Below are positions 1 to 11,601 of a stretch of DNA of 64,000 nucleotides, piece by piece. Source of the DNA: Heligmosomoides polygyrus polygyrus. Lineage: Eukaryota > Nematoda > Chromadorea > Rhabditida > Heligmosomidae. The notes under the pieces were generated by a model. The model did no database searches, was not told where the DNA came from, and worked only from the letters and a program-made list of their open reading frames with translations. The position numbers and the translations under genes are program-made. The stretch covers positions 28,187,923 to 28,251,922 of the forward strand of contig OX377201.1 in the NCBI GenBank assembly GCA_947396885.1. The letters are read 5' to 3'. Numbering within the stretch: the stretch's first letter is position 1; the number at the start of each line of letters is the position of its first letter.

Positions 1-47
1 GACCCCGCGACGAAGCGCGACAAACGATGAAGAAGAAGAAGAAGAAG
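1..47 (+). mobile_element. 3' end of an RTE-type non-LTR retrotransposon
   Basis: The first codons read DPATKRDKR then a TGA stop, followed by an (AGA)n run. The minus-strand RTE copy at 16850-19990 ends in the same way (DPVMKRDKR, stop, GAA repeats), so the window opens inside the last codons of another copy of that family, on the plus strand. The rest lies outside the window. Confidence 0.8.
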
Positions 48-319
48 TTGGACTAAATAGCCGGGAAAACTACCACGTTTGTAAAAATGCTTGAAGGCAA
101 AAACTTCTATGGTGAGATTTTTGTATTTACTATTTTGCACAACTAGAGTTCAAATCATATATTGAACAGCTAGAGGTGTATCTAACAACCTTGGCATTCA
201 TGGAACAGAGCAAAAAATGTGTGAAACAAAAATGTAAGTAGAATGTATGATGAGGAAGAACAAAATGTTGCTGATTTACAGCTTTTTCTTCACTAACTAT
301 GTCCTTTTCACTGGCAAAG

Positions 320-592
320 ATGGTGTCCATTCTTCTCGCTGAATTTGGGGTGCCAGACGACAACAATGCACCAACACGTGAGAAGAAGAAGATCGCTAGA
401 AGGTTCGCAGCTATTCTATGTAACGGTGCTGCAGCTTCAGTTGATGTGGAAACCCATAAAAATTTGTCGTAAGATGTGTCTACTGATGACGAGTCCGATT
501 GGGACCATTTCGATGACGATGGCGAAGAAAACTCAAGCACCACCCTTGAGAATGTTATTCCCTTTGAAACCACAGCCGTTACTGTCTATCAG
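320..592 (+). pseudogene. Exon-like reading of unknown product, one internal stop
   Basis: From an ATG at 320 the frame reads MVSILLAEFGVPDDNN, then a basic stretch (REKKKIARRF), and after one TAA at 470-472 an acidic stretch (STDDESDWDHFDDDGEE). It ends at a good 5' splice site, CAG|GTATGC, at 592. Composition looks protein-like, but I do not recognise it. It could be a broken exon or a transposase scrap. The stop could also be an intron boundary (C|GTAAGA at 468-469), although no short intron fits well. Confidence 0.3.
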
Positions 593-611
593 GTATGCTC
601 GAAAGGTCATA

Positions 612-771
612 GGCGGAATGGCGTTCTACCCCCCCCCCGCCCTTTAAACAGGGGCGTGGCAAATTTCTGCGTCTCTACTATCTCGTCAGGCAGCCACTGG
701 ACTCTCGAGCAAGCCCACGGTGTTGGGGGTGGGCGGGCCAGGGGGACGCGGGGGTAGAACGCTCGACCCCC
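612..771. mobile_element. Small MITE with about 9-bp target duplication
   Basis: The element is bounded by inverted ends sharing GCGTTCTACCCCC (about 621-633, and its complement near 749-761). It is flanked on both sides by the direct repeat AAGGTCATA (603-611 and 772-780). A duplication of 8-9 bp and 160 bp length without an ORF suggest a non-autonomous hAT-like element. The C- and G-rich interior could fold. Confidence 0.55.
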
Positions 772-780
772 AAGGTCATA

Positions 781-3430
781 TCGAAGATAAGTTATGATTT
801 GCAAAAAAAACGGCAACGCCGGGAACCGACCCAACGACGTCGCACCTAACGATCGGGAGAACTACCCCTGCGCCATAGTCGCAGCTGCAGTGCCCTCTAC
901 GGAGCCCCGATGACTCACCACGCTCGCGTCAGGTGTGTCGCACAGCCAGGCTGTGGTAAGGCCCCCATTTCGGCAGGCCATAACTCGCTCAGGAATTCCA
1001 CTTTGCAATTTTGACACCCATACTCGTGATCAGCATTCCGAGCTCTTTCTAATGATACTGGTCTCAACTTGAAGTTTCATGGGAGTTCGAAACCCTTCCC
1101 TAGTAAGAAAAGTCATTGTCACAACAGTGTAACCTAGTAGGTATTGCGTCTAGCTCTACTCTCCTTTCCTTCACCTTTCATACAAAATAGAAAATCTAAG
1201 TTCTACTTGGAATGGACACTCATTTTTATATATAAAAGTAAAACTCATTCCAACCCAAATCTTATTCCACAGCAATTCGATAACGAAGTGAGACTAGGCG
1301 GTAGGAAGTATTATTTATATATTTGTGCACTCTGTGATACGCTCATAGTGGCAATAAAAGTAGAATAGGAAGCGGATCCTCTGTAAAAAATAACGTTATA
1401 AAAACGGTGCAATTCCGTGAAAACAAACACAATGAGTAGGAATCGTTAAACTAGAAACTCAGCAAATAGTTCGGTTCATCAGCAAATGTTTAGAAGCAGA
1501 CAATAAGTTAGGCCAGTTATCTCGGTTTGCTGAGAAAAATCTTCTTCTTAATTATCAGTGATACCTAACGCAAGGGCAAAGTAACTTCTTATGAACGCAA
1601 AGCATGCATCAGCATGAGGAACCTAACACTGGATTTTCGGGAGTTCCGTGTTCTCGTTTCTTCTGTGCTCGAATCGCTAAAAGTCCAGAACAGGACCTAC
1701 TAAAAAAGATTTCGATATGTAATATCGTCCAAAAACTGTGGGATATACTTGACCAAAAAACGCATACAAGCAGCCACCTTGTTCTCATATATCAGGTTGC
1801 AAGCTAACCAGGTAAGCACCGCGCTTTTTTAATAGCTTAGTCTGAATTTCGTTGAATGTTTTCGGAGAAGCCTGTATAGCATTAAAAGGAAAATGATTTA
1901 GTTTATCAGAAAAGACGTTTTCTTCTTCACTCGACGCCATAAGGGGTCGGGCGTTCTCGCTCGATAGTACAGGTAACAATGCGAGTGGGATGCCATTTTG
2001 ACTAATTTCTTTGGCGCATAGGCGCATAGGCGCAGTATGGGATTCTAATGTTTGTTTTATAATTATCACATTACCTTCAGTTCTGTGCTGCTGCCCAGCT
2101 CTTCGGTGCCAACATATGACAAGTCATATGAATGAGAAGAGTTGCTCATTCAAAGGAGAATGTTGCTTTGCACATTACCAGCCATATTTAAATTGCAGTG
2201 CGCTATTGTTAGAGCTGGATAGAGTAACTATGAAGAGTATTTTAAGTTAGCAGCCAACACGTTATGTTTAATATAATATTCATTAATCATGAGCATTTAA
2301 AGTGTAATGACTTTTTTGCAACCTCTGCAAAATAGTCCTACAACAACTGTACAGCGTATGAAACCAAGTTTAACAATTTGTACATGCTCATGCTCCATGA
2401 TGTCTCTTTTGCAATTATATCTTCAGAGTCCGTGTTATGTGGAAGTCTGGGTGTTCCTCGAAACACAGCGAGCAGAACAATGTGCTTTTTTGTCCTCTGT
2501 GAGGTGTCGACTGATTACGACATTCTCGTCTTTCTTCGTAGTTTTGCTCTCTGTAAAGGAAGATTTGTTGAACATCCCGATAAAACTAGCACACCAACTC
2601 ACCGTATGAATTGCCGTTTTCGGCATTCCGTCTTTGGTGCTCCACCAATGGAACTAAGCCAGTCCTCGGCGCGGTAGCAAAAGCGCCGCTGACCTCGGCA
2701 GTTGTACTGGGACATTTGCAGCCAGTTTCATCTCTGAGGCTATTCTGCGGATAGATTCCAAGGCGTCGACATCCCTCTGCTTTACCAGAGCGTTCGCCTA
2801 GGCATAAACTATGACGTAGTCCTGTAAAAACATATACATGTAAATCAGGTCTAATACTGGACGCACTGAGCGATTTGGTCGGAATAGTGTAGATTCCACC
2901 ATGTAGGCTTGGTGAGAGGTTGCTTGCGCATTCTCTATGCGCACATATATCTTTTTCAATGATCAGCTGTGGCTGATCAGCTGTGGATCCAAATATAGTC
3001 TCTAACTACCTTGAAATCCGGATCTAGAAGACAACTTATGCATATTGTTACCAATTGTGCAGTGATGATTCTGGAACCATAAAGTCTCATTGCATGTGCT
3101 TGCATGCCTGCCACTCCAGCAACGGCGCCGATGCTGCAGGTACATGTCACAGCACAAGGACAGACATGACAGTGGGAACAATGAATGTTTTTTTCTGAAA
3201 TTAATTATGCATGAAAATTTAAGAAAACCAAGTGCGCACTTACCTCTGCAACACAAGTGCAGGATGCTTCAATCTCCACCCTATGCACAACACCGAGGAT
3301 CTTCCCATACACATTCCAAACAGTACAGTCCAATCGACATATTGCGTTCTTCTTGTCTCTATACGCGTTTACAGCGAGACGATGCTGAATGTTGTTTCCT
3401 CGAACGCGGAATGAAGATGAAAGTTGTCGT
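781..3430. other. No supportable gene
   Basis: I find no convincing exon here. Short open frames occur on both strands (for example 1785-2069 minus and 2307-2677 plus), but they lack flanking splice sites, recognisable motifs or coding-like continuity. Small direct and inverted motifs exist, such as a doubled GTGGCTGATCAGCTGTGG near 2966, with no larger structure. Confidence 0.4.
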
Positions 3431-3435
3431 AGATC

Positions 3436-3654
3436 CTATACATCCATTTGCAATACACCGTTCAAAGTTGTGCTTACTGCATGACGTACCGCTACTTCAT
3501 AATCCTTTGCCAATTCGGTATCGGCCTTTAGAAGCACGTCTATTACAAAAGCTGCTCTTGCATTCACCTTCTTTTTAGGTTTCTCTTCTTTTGGGCGAAG
3601 ATGCCACCATTCCCCAGACGTGGACGTGCTCACCAAAGGGCCTTTGCGGTTAAA
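3436..3654 (-). CDS. Possible exon, unknown product
   Basis: The minus strand reads an open frame with protein-like composition: a Trp pair (EWWHL), a Lys-rich stretch (KEEKPKKKVNARAAF), then VIDVLLKADTELAKDYEVAV, ending at a stop at 3436. No domain is recognised. The upstream edge is not set by a clear acceptor. It may be a 3' exon of a gene on the minus strand, or chance. Confidence 0.25.
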   Translation of the reverse strand, partial: FNRKGPLVSTSTSGEWWHLRPKEEKPKKKVNARAAFVIDVLLKADTELAKDYEVAVRHAVSTTLNGVLQMDV

Positions 3655-4393
3655 TGAAGCCGTTTCTTGATATTTTCTTGTCCTGAGTGCAGTTTGGGTT
3701 TTCTTTATTCCTTACGTGATCTTCCCATCGAAGTACTCGTTCTGCACATACTGTACCGTCTGGAGGCATTTCGTTATCCGTAAGCATGTTAGCACCTCCG
3801 TGAGTCTTTAGTTGAAGGAAGCCTCATTTTTAAACGGAGCATTTGCTGGAATGAGGCAGGGACTGGTTTTTACAGATCGATCTGCAATGTGACTCATGCA
3901 CCTGATCATCATTATGAAAAATTATATTGTCATCTTCACACACTTTTTCGCTTTCCTCTTCCTAGAAAAAAAATAAAAAATACGGTTCTGTGGCACTATT
4001 TGGAAATTTCGCCTTGTAGCCATTATAGGAGGCGAGAGCTTCATTGGAGGTTAGCGCTTCGGCTCAAATTGCGAAACCAGACAATTTATTTTTTTTTGAA
4101 AAGAATTTATACTTCTATAAACTTTATTTCTACTGATAGAAGAAACGCTGAAACATTGTTATTTCTTGAATCGCACAAATAGATCTGCCTCTGTACCTCC
4201 ATGAAGTCCCCTGTCGCGGTCCAGTCATGAGCTGGCCAGCTTCAAGGCGTACTTTGTCACATTGTGGGTGTCGCCTAGTGACACTCCTCTGTTTCCATAT
4301 TGTTGCAACCACTAAACTTGCAACGGAGTATTAATAACTGGAAGCAAACAGTCGCGTGATATGACGTCGCGAGCATGCATATATCAAACTTCC

Positions 4394-4767
4394 CTAGAGC
4401 AAATCCCTTCCCACTTTGGTCACCCCATGCGCAAGAAGCGGATTTTCAGGGTTTCTTTCCAGCTCCCTCATTTTCATATCCAGAATTTCACTTACCTTCT
4501 CCTCTAATTTACTTTGCCTCATGGATGGCGTTGAAGCGTCCTCAAATTCAGATAGTCCTGCGACGGCTATGCTTCCACCTCGCTTGTCCGATTCGACGGC
4601 ATCCTCTACTTCACGCAGCAGCTTGGAGACCAATGCTAAAACCATCTTTTCAACAACAGGATCTCTAATCTGCTCGAGGATTGCGTTTAAGGTTTCACCT
4701 AGAGATAATTTAGTGTAATCGACTTCCAAAGATGGAGAACTACTACTAGTAGCGAAATTGTCTTTAG
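4394..4767 (-). CDS. Possible 3'-terminal exon, helical protein of unknown function
   Basis: After an acceptor-like CTTACATTAG (minus strand, ending at 4768), the frame is open for about 124 codons to a TAG. It begins EKTKDNFATSSSSSPSLEVD and continues with amphipathic, Leu- and Glu-rich helices (LGETLNAILEQIRDPVVEKM, then LEEKVSEILDMKMRELERNP). A coiled-coil character is likely. I do not recognise the family. The low-complexity Ser tract and helix pattern would suit either a host protein or a retroelement ORF1/gag-type protein. It lies just upstream of, and opposite to, the membrane-protein gene at 5344. Confidence 0.35.
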
Positions 4768-5343
4768 TCTTTTCCTAATGTAAGCTTAACAGATCTTGTG
4801 CTTGTTAGATTTTTCTTCTTGTTTTAGGAGGAAATTGCCATGATGACACAAACCGACTCACCCTTTGCTTGCTCTAGATCAGCGAGTTCTCTGGAATCAA
4901 TAATCAATATATTCGGAGCGATGAGAAAAATGAGAAATACCAGAATATGATATAAACGGAATCGCTCTAGAACGTCACTAGGGTAGTCACTGTACGGCAA
5001 TAGAGAGCAAAACACACAAGAATTGTTTTTGGAAGGATAGGATAAGAGTTTAACTAATTCGACAAAAGGGCAGACGATGCGGCGACCTGACCGCTCAGCA
5101 CCACGGAAGAAAAGACATAGTTTACATCCGTAATCAACCTGAACCAAGCGTGAGAATTGGCTGGGAAACGGAGTCCTTTCCGAGTAGGATTTTGCTTTTC
5201 TGCTCGGAGTGCTGACACATCTGATTTTTTTCCTTCATTTCTATTCATTTGTTTTTTTATTACTGTAGATTAACTGGCATGAAAAACTGTGTGTGGAGCA
5301 AATAGGTGGGTTCTGAGACCATGGCTAACGTGATTTCTCTCAG

Positions 5344-6138
5344 ACCTCAACGACGGTCCCACCTTCCTACCTCGCGCCTTGCTCTACTTCGGCTACAAGT
5401 TCCCACTTCGAGATGACGGCTCTCTGACATCGTTTTCCGAAAAAGAAGAGCTAAGAGGGTAAGTACCGGCAGCCACAAGAGCACCTGTGATTGGATGATG
5501 TTTAACTTTCAGAAGAGGTGTCGTAAGCGAGGAGCAGTTGGCAAAGGCACTCTATCCAGGGTATCCCTATGTTAACATATGTTTTCGATGCTTCGACTTT
5601 TTATGACCTTGCGTTTCCATTTTGTTTCTGTGAACTCGTTCGAATACGTCTTAAATATGTACTTCAAAGATGTATTGGAGTTACGACAAGCAGTTCTATG
5701 ACCGCAGGAAAAAATTCGTCGAGGTGCGAGAGGAAATCAGGACTCTCGTGGGCGCCCTCGACACGCCATTCTGGCGAGACGCTGTGCTGCACCACGTAGC
5801 AGACATGGAGGCTGATTTGGATGGCGCCGTCGCAGCATGGATGGCCGACCCAGCGTTCACCAGAACGGAATACATAGTGTTCGTACTTTATTTGAACAAC
5901 GTCAATTGCAAACAACTTAATGGAATATGACTAGACTAACAGCCAGATGAGAAACCGGTAATCACTTTTAATCAAAATAATTTTTAAAAGCTAAGCAGAG
6001 GTTTTGAGTAATCTGAAGACTTTTGAAACCTTACAATTGAAAGATGAGACGTTTAGGAGAGGTGCTGAAGCGCACAGACAGAACTACCATGGAATTGCCA
6101 TTAAACAAATCTACGAGCCATTCGGATTTCCAGTTGAA
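5344..6138 (+). CDS. Exons (5' part seen) of an unrecognised multi-exon gene
   Basis: Four exons with compatible phases: 5344-5458 (acceptor TTTCTCTCAG, donor GTAAGT), 5513-5570, 5670 to about 5882 and about 6019-6138 (donor GTATGT). Pieces of the product read LPRALLYFGYKFPLRDDG, RGRGVVSEEQLAKALYPGYP, YWSYDKQFYDRRKKF, TLVGALDTPFWRDAVL and HGIAIKQIYEPFGFPVE. The first exon starts inside a codon, so earlier exons exist upstream. The end of exon 3 (5876 or 5882) and the start of exon 4 are the least certain. I do not recognise the family. Strand and phase suggest the same transcription unit as the exons to 25603. Confidence 0.6.
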
Positions 6139-7030
6139 GTATGTTAGCTTCTTATTTATTAATGTATTTATTTATTTAATGAATTCTGAGATGCGCACAA
6201 GTAAAACAGCAAACACACTAATGTGATAAGTGCAAGAAAGAAATTAAAAACCAGTAGGTTAAAGTATGAAAAGGATATTGCAGAGGAAAAGTGAAAGATG
6301 ATCAGGAATAGCAAACCGAACAAGGATAATCGGTCCCGACATAGGAAATTCTCCCCCACGAGATTCTCCACCAATACGCTATGATAGGATTATTAGCACA
6401 TTTGTCCACTCATTTGAATGACGGGAAGTTTTTGGGAAGAACTTTCTTTATTGGTGTTTGTTCGACTGTCGTTTCAAATTCCATTATAGTATTTCGCATT
6501 ATAGTAAAAAATCAATGCTGGGTTCGCTTAGGCAGAAAAATGATTGGCTTTATCGTAACTAACAGGACAATAACGAGGGACGATGTCCACACAAGTGAGT
6601 GGACACCCGCGCACGCTCCAAAAAATAGACGGCGGTCGCGCGCGACGCGCGAAAACGCTCTCGTCGTGAATGTGTTAAGAAGGAGTATAAATAACGGTTT
6701 ATCCTACCTGGTGAATTGCGCTAGGGAAACGCTGCTCCTACAAACCCGAGAGCACGCCACTGGCGACGGATTTTCGGATGCTAGGTATTCCCCCTACTTA
6801 TTAAGCAGTTCAGCATAAGACCCACCAAAGTGATACTCGCTGTTAAAACAAAAATGATCAGAACACTCCTGAATTGCGTCAGTGACCACATATCGAAAAA
6901 CTCTTCACGTCATCTGTAATAGTTGGCAATAGCATGTTCTCAACAAACCAATCGACGCGTCCAAAATCTACCTCTAGTGCTATTATGGTTCTTATAGCAT
7001 AAATCTTATAATTGAAATTCTTTCCTAACC

Positions 7031-7255
7031 CTAGAAGTGGGGGACGGTCAGGAGGTACACCCGCCCCTGCTGGGGGCGTGCGATCTTCCTGTAATCCCCC
7101 ACGCCCAACCCCATAGGCTTCACCGAGAGTCTAACGGCTGCCTTACGAAACCTTTGACACGCAAAACAAAAGTTTCCGGTCCTTATAACAGCGGTATATC
7201 TGCTGACGCCACGCCCCCAGCAGGGGCGGGTGTACCTCCTGTCGCGCTGCCCCTA
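7031..7255. mobile_element. GC-rich foldback MITE
   Basis: Perfect 32-bp inverted repeats lie at 7049-7080 and 7210-7241 and are very GC-rich. Weaker complementarity extends to CTAG at both outer ends (about 7031 and 7255). The 129-bp interior has no ORF. This is the structure of a small terminal-inverted-repeat element. I could not identify a target duplication. Confidence 0.55.
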
Positions 7256-7416
7256 GAATTGGTTATTCTCTGTGTCAGCCTCGTGAAGAACAGCTGATTG
7301 GAGGAAAAAAGGTTTTGTTGCCATAGGGTAAGGAAAAGGGTAGAGGGCAACGTTAGTCAGTACATTTTTGAGATACACTATGCATTCCCCATCTTAGCGA
7401 TGACATAAAGGTAATT

Positions 7417-7622
7417 TGAATGCGTATTTGCTCTATACTATGGTTTGTGGTGGCCAGTATTCAGTTGGGCAAGTCGGCGTTTTACCTTCCCAGACACGTC
7501 TGGTACCAGTCCACCGAAAGAATAGAAGCCTTAGTGGGCTTCGACGGGAAATACGAACTTGGAACTTGGAATCGAGTACACATGACAGCCGGCACCTCCT
7601 TCGATAGTGCCTTACGTCCATT
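7417..7622 (-). mobile_element. tRNA-like SINE copy (minus orientation)
   Basis: Read on the minus strand, it aligns by eye along its length with the copies at 13957, 21400 and 63437. Shared blocks include the region around TGGTACCAGACGTGTCTGG and the 3' block GCAAATACGCATTCAAAT. The 5' end, which holds the promoter-like boxes, is more diverged. Open frames read here are SINE shadows, not genes. Confidence 0.6.
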
Positions 7623-8002
7623 TTTATATTCTTATTTTTTATTTTTCTGTCATGTGTTTTAACATTATTTCGCTTTCTCGGTTGAAATGGATGAAATTGA
7701 GTTCATCAAGTACAGACAATGCATAATCCCCTCTATTCATATTGTAATAATAATAGAAAGCGAAAGTTGAATCAATTTCTGTTTGTGTTTCACCATTTGT
7801 TCACATTACAATATTTATCTGAATGGCTGGTAGTGTACTTGGAGAAGATGTCGCTTGTTGTGTGAGCCCGGAGTCGAGGTTCTTGGTTCTGAGTCCACCC
7901 TGGCCATTCAAGCCTTTCATCACTCCGCATTCAGCGAATTCGTCGATGACTTGTCTGCGAAAGAAAAATGCTGATTTTCCATTGGTTGGCCACTGCGATT
8001 CA

Positions 8003-8110
8003 CTATAAAGGCCAAACCTTTCTTGATACTGCCTCAAAGATGTCCTATAGAAATAGAATGCGTGGCGCATTAGAGCAGGGTTTGGTTACTTCTGCGCATT
8101 ATCCTTTATC
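8003..8110 (+). mobile_element. SINE 3' fragment
   Basis: It carries the 3' part of the same SINE family: AGAATGCGTGGCGCAT followed shortly by a TTATCCTTTAT-type tail, as at 14160-14220 and 63660-63722. No A or B box is present. Confidence 0.45.
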
Positions 8111-8406
8111 AGCATTGTTGTGTGTATCGGAATCCCTTAAAATTCCGCATGTATTCGTGTTTCAGCCATTACCTTCAGATTTTCAGGTCCCTTGCTATTC
8201 GGATCACGTCGAGCAACTCGGTCTACCAACATTTTTCTACACCCTTCCAGAACGGTTTCGAATTTTCTTTTTGACCTTGTATTTGAGGGGAAAGTCATGT
8301 GATCAAGGGACCACTTCCAAAAGCGAATTTATAACTTATCCAAATACTATGCAACATTACAAATTTTACAAACGAGTGCTACATTATGACATTATCAATT
8401 CTATTT

Positions 8407-9621
8407 GGTTGTAACGAATTAAATGGCACTGACTCGCGCCATTTTTTGGCGCGTCTTTACGCGTTTGATCAAGAACAAACCGTAACATGTGGCATATCAT
8501 TTAGAAGCGCAAACTTTGCTCTACCGGCGAGTACCAAATTTTCTATGTAAAAGTGGAAAAACTTTAGAGTTTTATTGACTTTTTTGCGGATGGACAAAAG
8601 GGTAATCCGAGGCATTTACTTGTATGAATTCAAGCTGGGCAATACAGCTAAGAGAAGGAGACGAGAAGATCAACGCCGCATTCGGTCAAGGATGTTCCAC
8701 AATTCGGACGGCGTATCGTTAGTATCAGAAGCTCCGGAATGGAGATGAGAGCTTGGAAGAACATGAATGTCGTGGGGGGCATAGTGATGTTGATGAGGAC
8801 AAGCTGAGAGATGTGGTAGAGGAGGATCCACACAAAGGTGCCAGGGAGATAGCGAAGGTTCTTGGCGTCAGTCACAACACAGCTGCCCGCATTTGAAGGA
8901 AATTGGAAAGACCAAAAAGCTGGAAAGATGGGTGCCTCACGAGCTGTCTGAGGAGCAAAGAAACCGACGACATGAGATCTCGTCCGCACTGCTTCTACGG
9001 AACGAAACGGACCCATTCCTTGATAGCATCGTAACCTGTGACGAGAAATGGATAATGCACGACAACAGGCAACGATCGGCACAGGGGGTGGACAGCGATG
9101 AGAGCCCCAAGGTTTTTGCGAAGCCGAAATTGTGCGAAGCCCGGTGAATTCATCACGGCAGAGAAGTTCTGCACTGAAATTGAAGAAATGATGAAAAAGT
9201 TGAAGGATATCCGGCCGGCCTTGGTAAACCGAAGGCGAGTTCTCCTTCTACACGACAATGCTCGCCCCCATGTAGCACGAATGACGTTGCAGAAATTGAA
9301 TGAGTTGAGCATTGAAACTCTACCACATCCTCCGTTTTCTCCCGACCTCTCCCCAACAGACTACCATTTCTTCAAGCATCTTGGCGACTTCTTGGTAGGG
9401 AAAATATTCAAAAACCAACAGAATGCCGAAAGTGCCTTCGAAGATTTCGTCAATTCCAGAACTTCTGATTTTTATGCTACTGGTATAAAAAAGCTTGTGT
9501 CACGTTGGCAAAGATGTGTGGAATCAGAAGGTTTTTATTTCGATTAACAAACTTGCCTACAAGCCGAGATATTAACTGTTTAAATTTACAGTGGTTCAGT
9601 GCCATTTATTTCGCTACAGCC
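8407..9621 (+). mobile_element. mariner element, family A copy 1
   Basis: Terminal inverted repeats begin GGTTGTAACGAATTAAATGG at the left (8407) and GGCTGTAGCGAAATAAATGG (complement) at the right (9621). The right end is followed by TA, and the left TA is mutated to TT. The size of 1215 bp and the internal transposase remnant fit mariner. The same family sits at 57726-58962 in the opposite orientation. This copy lies in an intron of the membrane-protein gene. Confidence 0.85.
8590..9547 (+). pseudogene. Broken mariner transposase
   Basis: The frame starts MDKRVIRG at 8590, then carries stops and frameshifts in the DNA-binding half. Conserved blocks are WVPHELSEEQ, IVTCDEKWIMHDN (first catalytic Asp), LLHDNARPH (second catalytic Asp), and HPPFSPDLSPTDYHFFKHLG with the third Asp. 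It ends SRWQRCVESEGFYFD then a stop. The section between about 9120 and 9150 is deleted relative to copy 2 (a join at KPKLCEAR). It is not functional. Confidence 0.8.
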
Positions 9622-9831
9622 TAATATTTTTGAGCAAGACTGTCAAAAACATGCTCAAGTCCATCTGCAACAAAGAACTACAATGATGGGAAAGAAAGTT
9701 GGAAACTGCGACACAGTCTCTTGAACACAAGAACCTTTACCGATATTTGGTGAAGAAATGCTTAGAGTAGCTGAACCTAAAATTGTTCTTCATTTCAATT
9801 CGTCTTCAGCAATATTCACGCTGATATTCAG

Positions 9832-10112
9832 TTTTTTAGAAAATTCATCACACTGCTCCGTGATTGGCCTCACGATCCAATCGGGAGTCCAGACGTTGCT
9901 ACCTACCTGTCTGATGTCGTGAAAAATATGGCTGAATTGAATGGTTAGCTGAAATACTTGTAAACTGTATCAATTTTTCTAATCGGGTACCAGTTTCAGC
10001 TTCTAAAGTGAACGAGCTGACCGCGTGGCCTCAACTAATAGGACGAGACACTGGCAGCTCCACACACGACGAGCTGAAGACTTTCATGAAGAGACCTGAT
10101 GGCAAATTAACA
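9832..10112 (+). CDS. Two exons of the unrecognised multi-exon gene
   Basis: Exon 9832-9943 reads FFRKFITLLRDWPHDPIGSP and then YLSDVVKNMAELN, ending in phase 1 at G|GTTAGC. Exon 10000-10112 (acceptor CAGTTTCAG) completes the Ala codon and reads SKVNELTAWPQLIGRDTGSS, then DELKTFMKRPDGKLT, up to a phase-0 donor ACA|GTGCGC. The first exon joins in frame to the previous exon's ...FGFPVE. The second joins in frame to the exon at 11510. Confidence 0.6.
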
Positions 10113-11509
10113 GTGCGCATTCGTTATCAAATCTTGATTGATTTATTCATTCCTCTTCGCTAAGTAATGTATACCCTTGAAAGGTAAGCACAGCTGATAC
10201 TGAATACAAGTACATGTTTAATGCCACAGAATATGGTCTCCAGCTTGTCCCCTGAGTAAGGTGCAACAAAAAGGGTTAAAGTTGCTTTCCTTTTAAAGAA
10301 AGAGGATCTTTAAGATAGTCCTACGCACCTGGATTAGGAATCTAAGTAGGAGACTAACCCAAGTGTAGGTCTAAGCATTTGCGGAAGTTATTTTGCGGGA
10401 AGAAGCGCCTTATTCGGAAACATACGAAAACACAAGCTCTCGACTCGTATTTTAGAGTCGAGTTACGGCCGAAAGTTCAAATGCAGTAGCCGTTAGAGAT
10501 TAATTTCACCCCGGTGATGGTAATCGGGTGATCCAGCGGGATGTGTGGCGGACTCACAGGCACGAGGTGGAGGTGTTCAATCCAACTCGTTTTGATTAAA
10601 TTTTCATGAAGCACAGACATTTGAATTCATTTATTATTGGATTTTATCGCATCACCACCATTTTTGTTGGATAGGAGTCGTTAGTCGAGCAATTCACTTC
10701 GCGCAGGTAAACCCCTCGAGGTTAAGCACCACTCTACAGGGTATCTCAAAAAATGTATACAATGCTTGAAAGATGATAGCTTTGCTCACGCTAAAGGTAC
10801 TGAAGAAATTAGGAGCTCATATGAAAGCTTTAAAATTAGAAATTTTCTCACATATGAATGCTATGGATCGCGCCATGCGCTCGTTTTAAATTTTGCGTTT
10901 TACATTCGATTGATCGTGTTTCGCTCGAATACTTGTTATAACTTTTCACGAAGTGGGCGCTTCGATTTATTTGTGCTTCTTTTAAGGTTTAAACTTTAAA
11001 AAAACACACCGTGGCTTGCAAAAAGTGCAAGCTGTCCTAAAAATGAACGTACTCTTTGAAAGATTCCAGCATTGCTAAACACTGTGAAGCTTTTGAAGAC
11101 GTTTGAGGATGAAATGAAAGCACAGGGTATCGAAATATTTGCGACGTGTAAATAGTCAAGGCTACGATTGCGATTTGCTTTTCCACCAACTAACATGTTC
11201 AATCTCCATAGAACCGATAAGAAATTCGATTAGTGTTGTGAATAAAGCAATAGCGATGTTTGAAGGTGATCCGCTCCGAGTTAGCTAGTGCAGGAACCTA
11301 CTACTGGAACTCGATTGAAATCTGCTGACAACTAGGGAACGGAAAATTAGGTGCTCAACGTTCGTCGAGTAGACAAATAGGCATTTGAAGAACGTTATAG
11401 ATGTCATCCATTGTCTGCAACATTTAGAATTCCGAGAATGACTAACATCGACTTCTATTGTAACCATCTGAACTAGCAGTTTTTAAGAAAAGGGATAGTA
11501 TTTTTCCAG
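10113..11509 (+). other. Intron-like stretch, no exon recognised
   Basis: Mostly AT-rich. Two related motifs (near 10736, ACAGGGTATCTCAAAAAATG, and near 11026, AAGCTGTCCTAAAAATG) are each followed by a CTTTGAAAGAT-type block. They look like ends of one unidentified repeat. A tRNA-like patch around 10535-10590 (TGTGGCGGACTCACAGG, later GTTCAATCC) is too poor to call. Confidence 0.35.
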
Positions 11510-11587
11510 ATCAACCCTTACCTGGAAGGAATAAGCTACCTCTCCAAAGCTACCATAAAACCGTGGACCACCGTGATGTGTGCAGCT
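11510..11587 (+). CDS. Exon of the unrecognised multi-exon gene
   Basis: Acceptor TTTTTCCAG and donor GTAAGT bracket exactly 26 codons in phase 0, beginning INPYLEGISYLSKATIKPW. Upstream it joins the exon ending in DGKLT. Downstream it joins the exon at 13578. A mariner starts only 14 bp past the donor. Confidence 0.65.
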
Positions 11588-11601
11588 GTAAGTTTATATT
11601 A

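Larger units (their letters stand above)
6139..9831 (+). other. Intron of about 3.7 kb loaded with repeats
   Basis: Between two phase-0 exons lie a T- and A-rich LINE-tail-like stretch (6150-6180), a GC-rich foldback (7031-7255), a SINE in minus orientation (7417-7622), a SINE 3' fragment (8003-8110) and a mariner (8407-9621). I see no further exon with confidence. Confidence 0.45.

Noticed and set aside
130..573. Minus-strand 147-codon frame over the exon-like reading at 320-592
   Set aside because: Its composition is that of an antisense shadow. The plus-strand reading is more protein-like and ends at a good donor.
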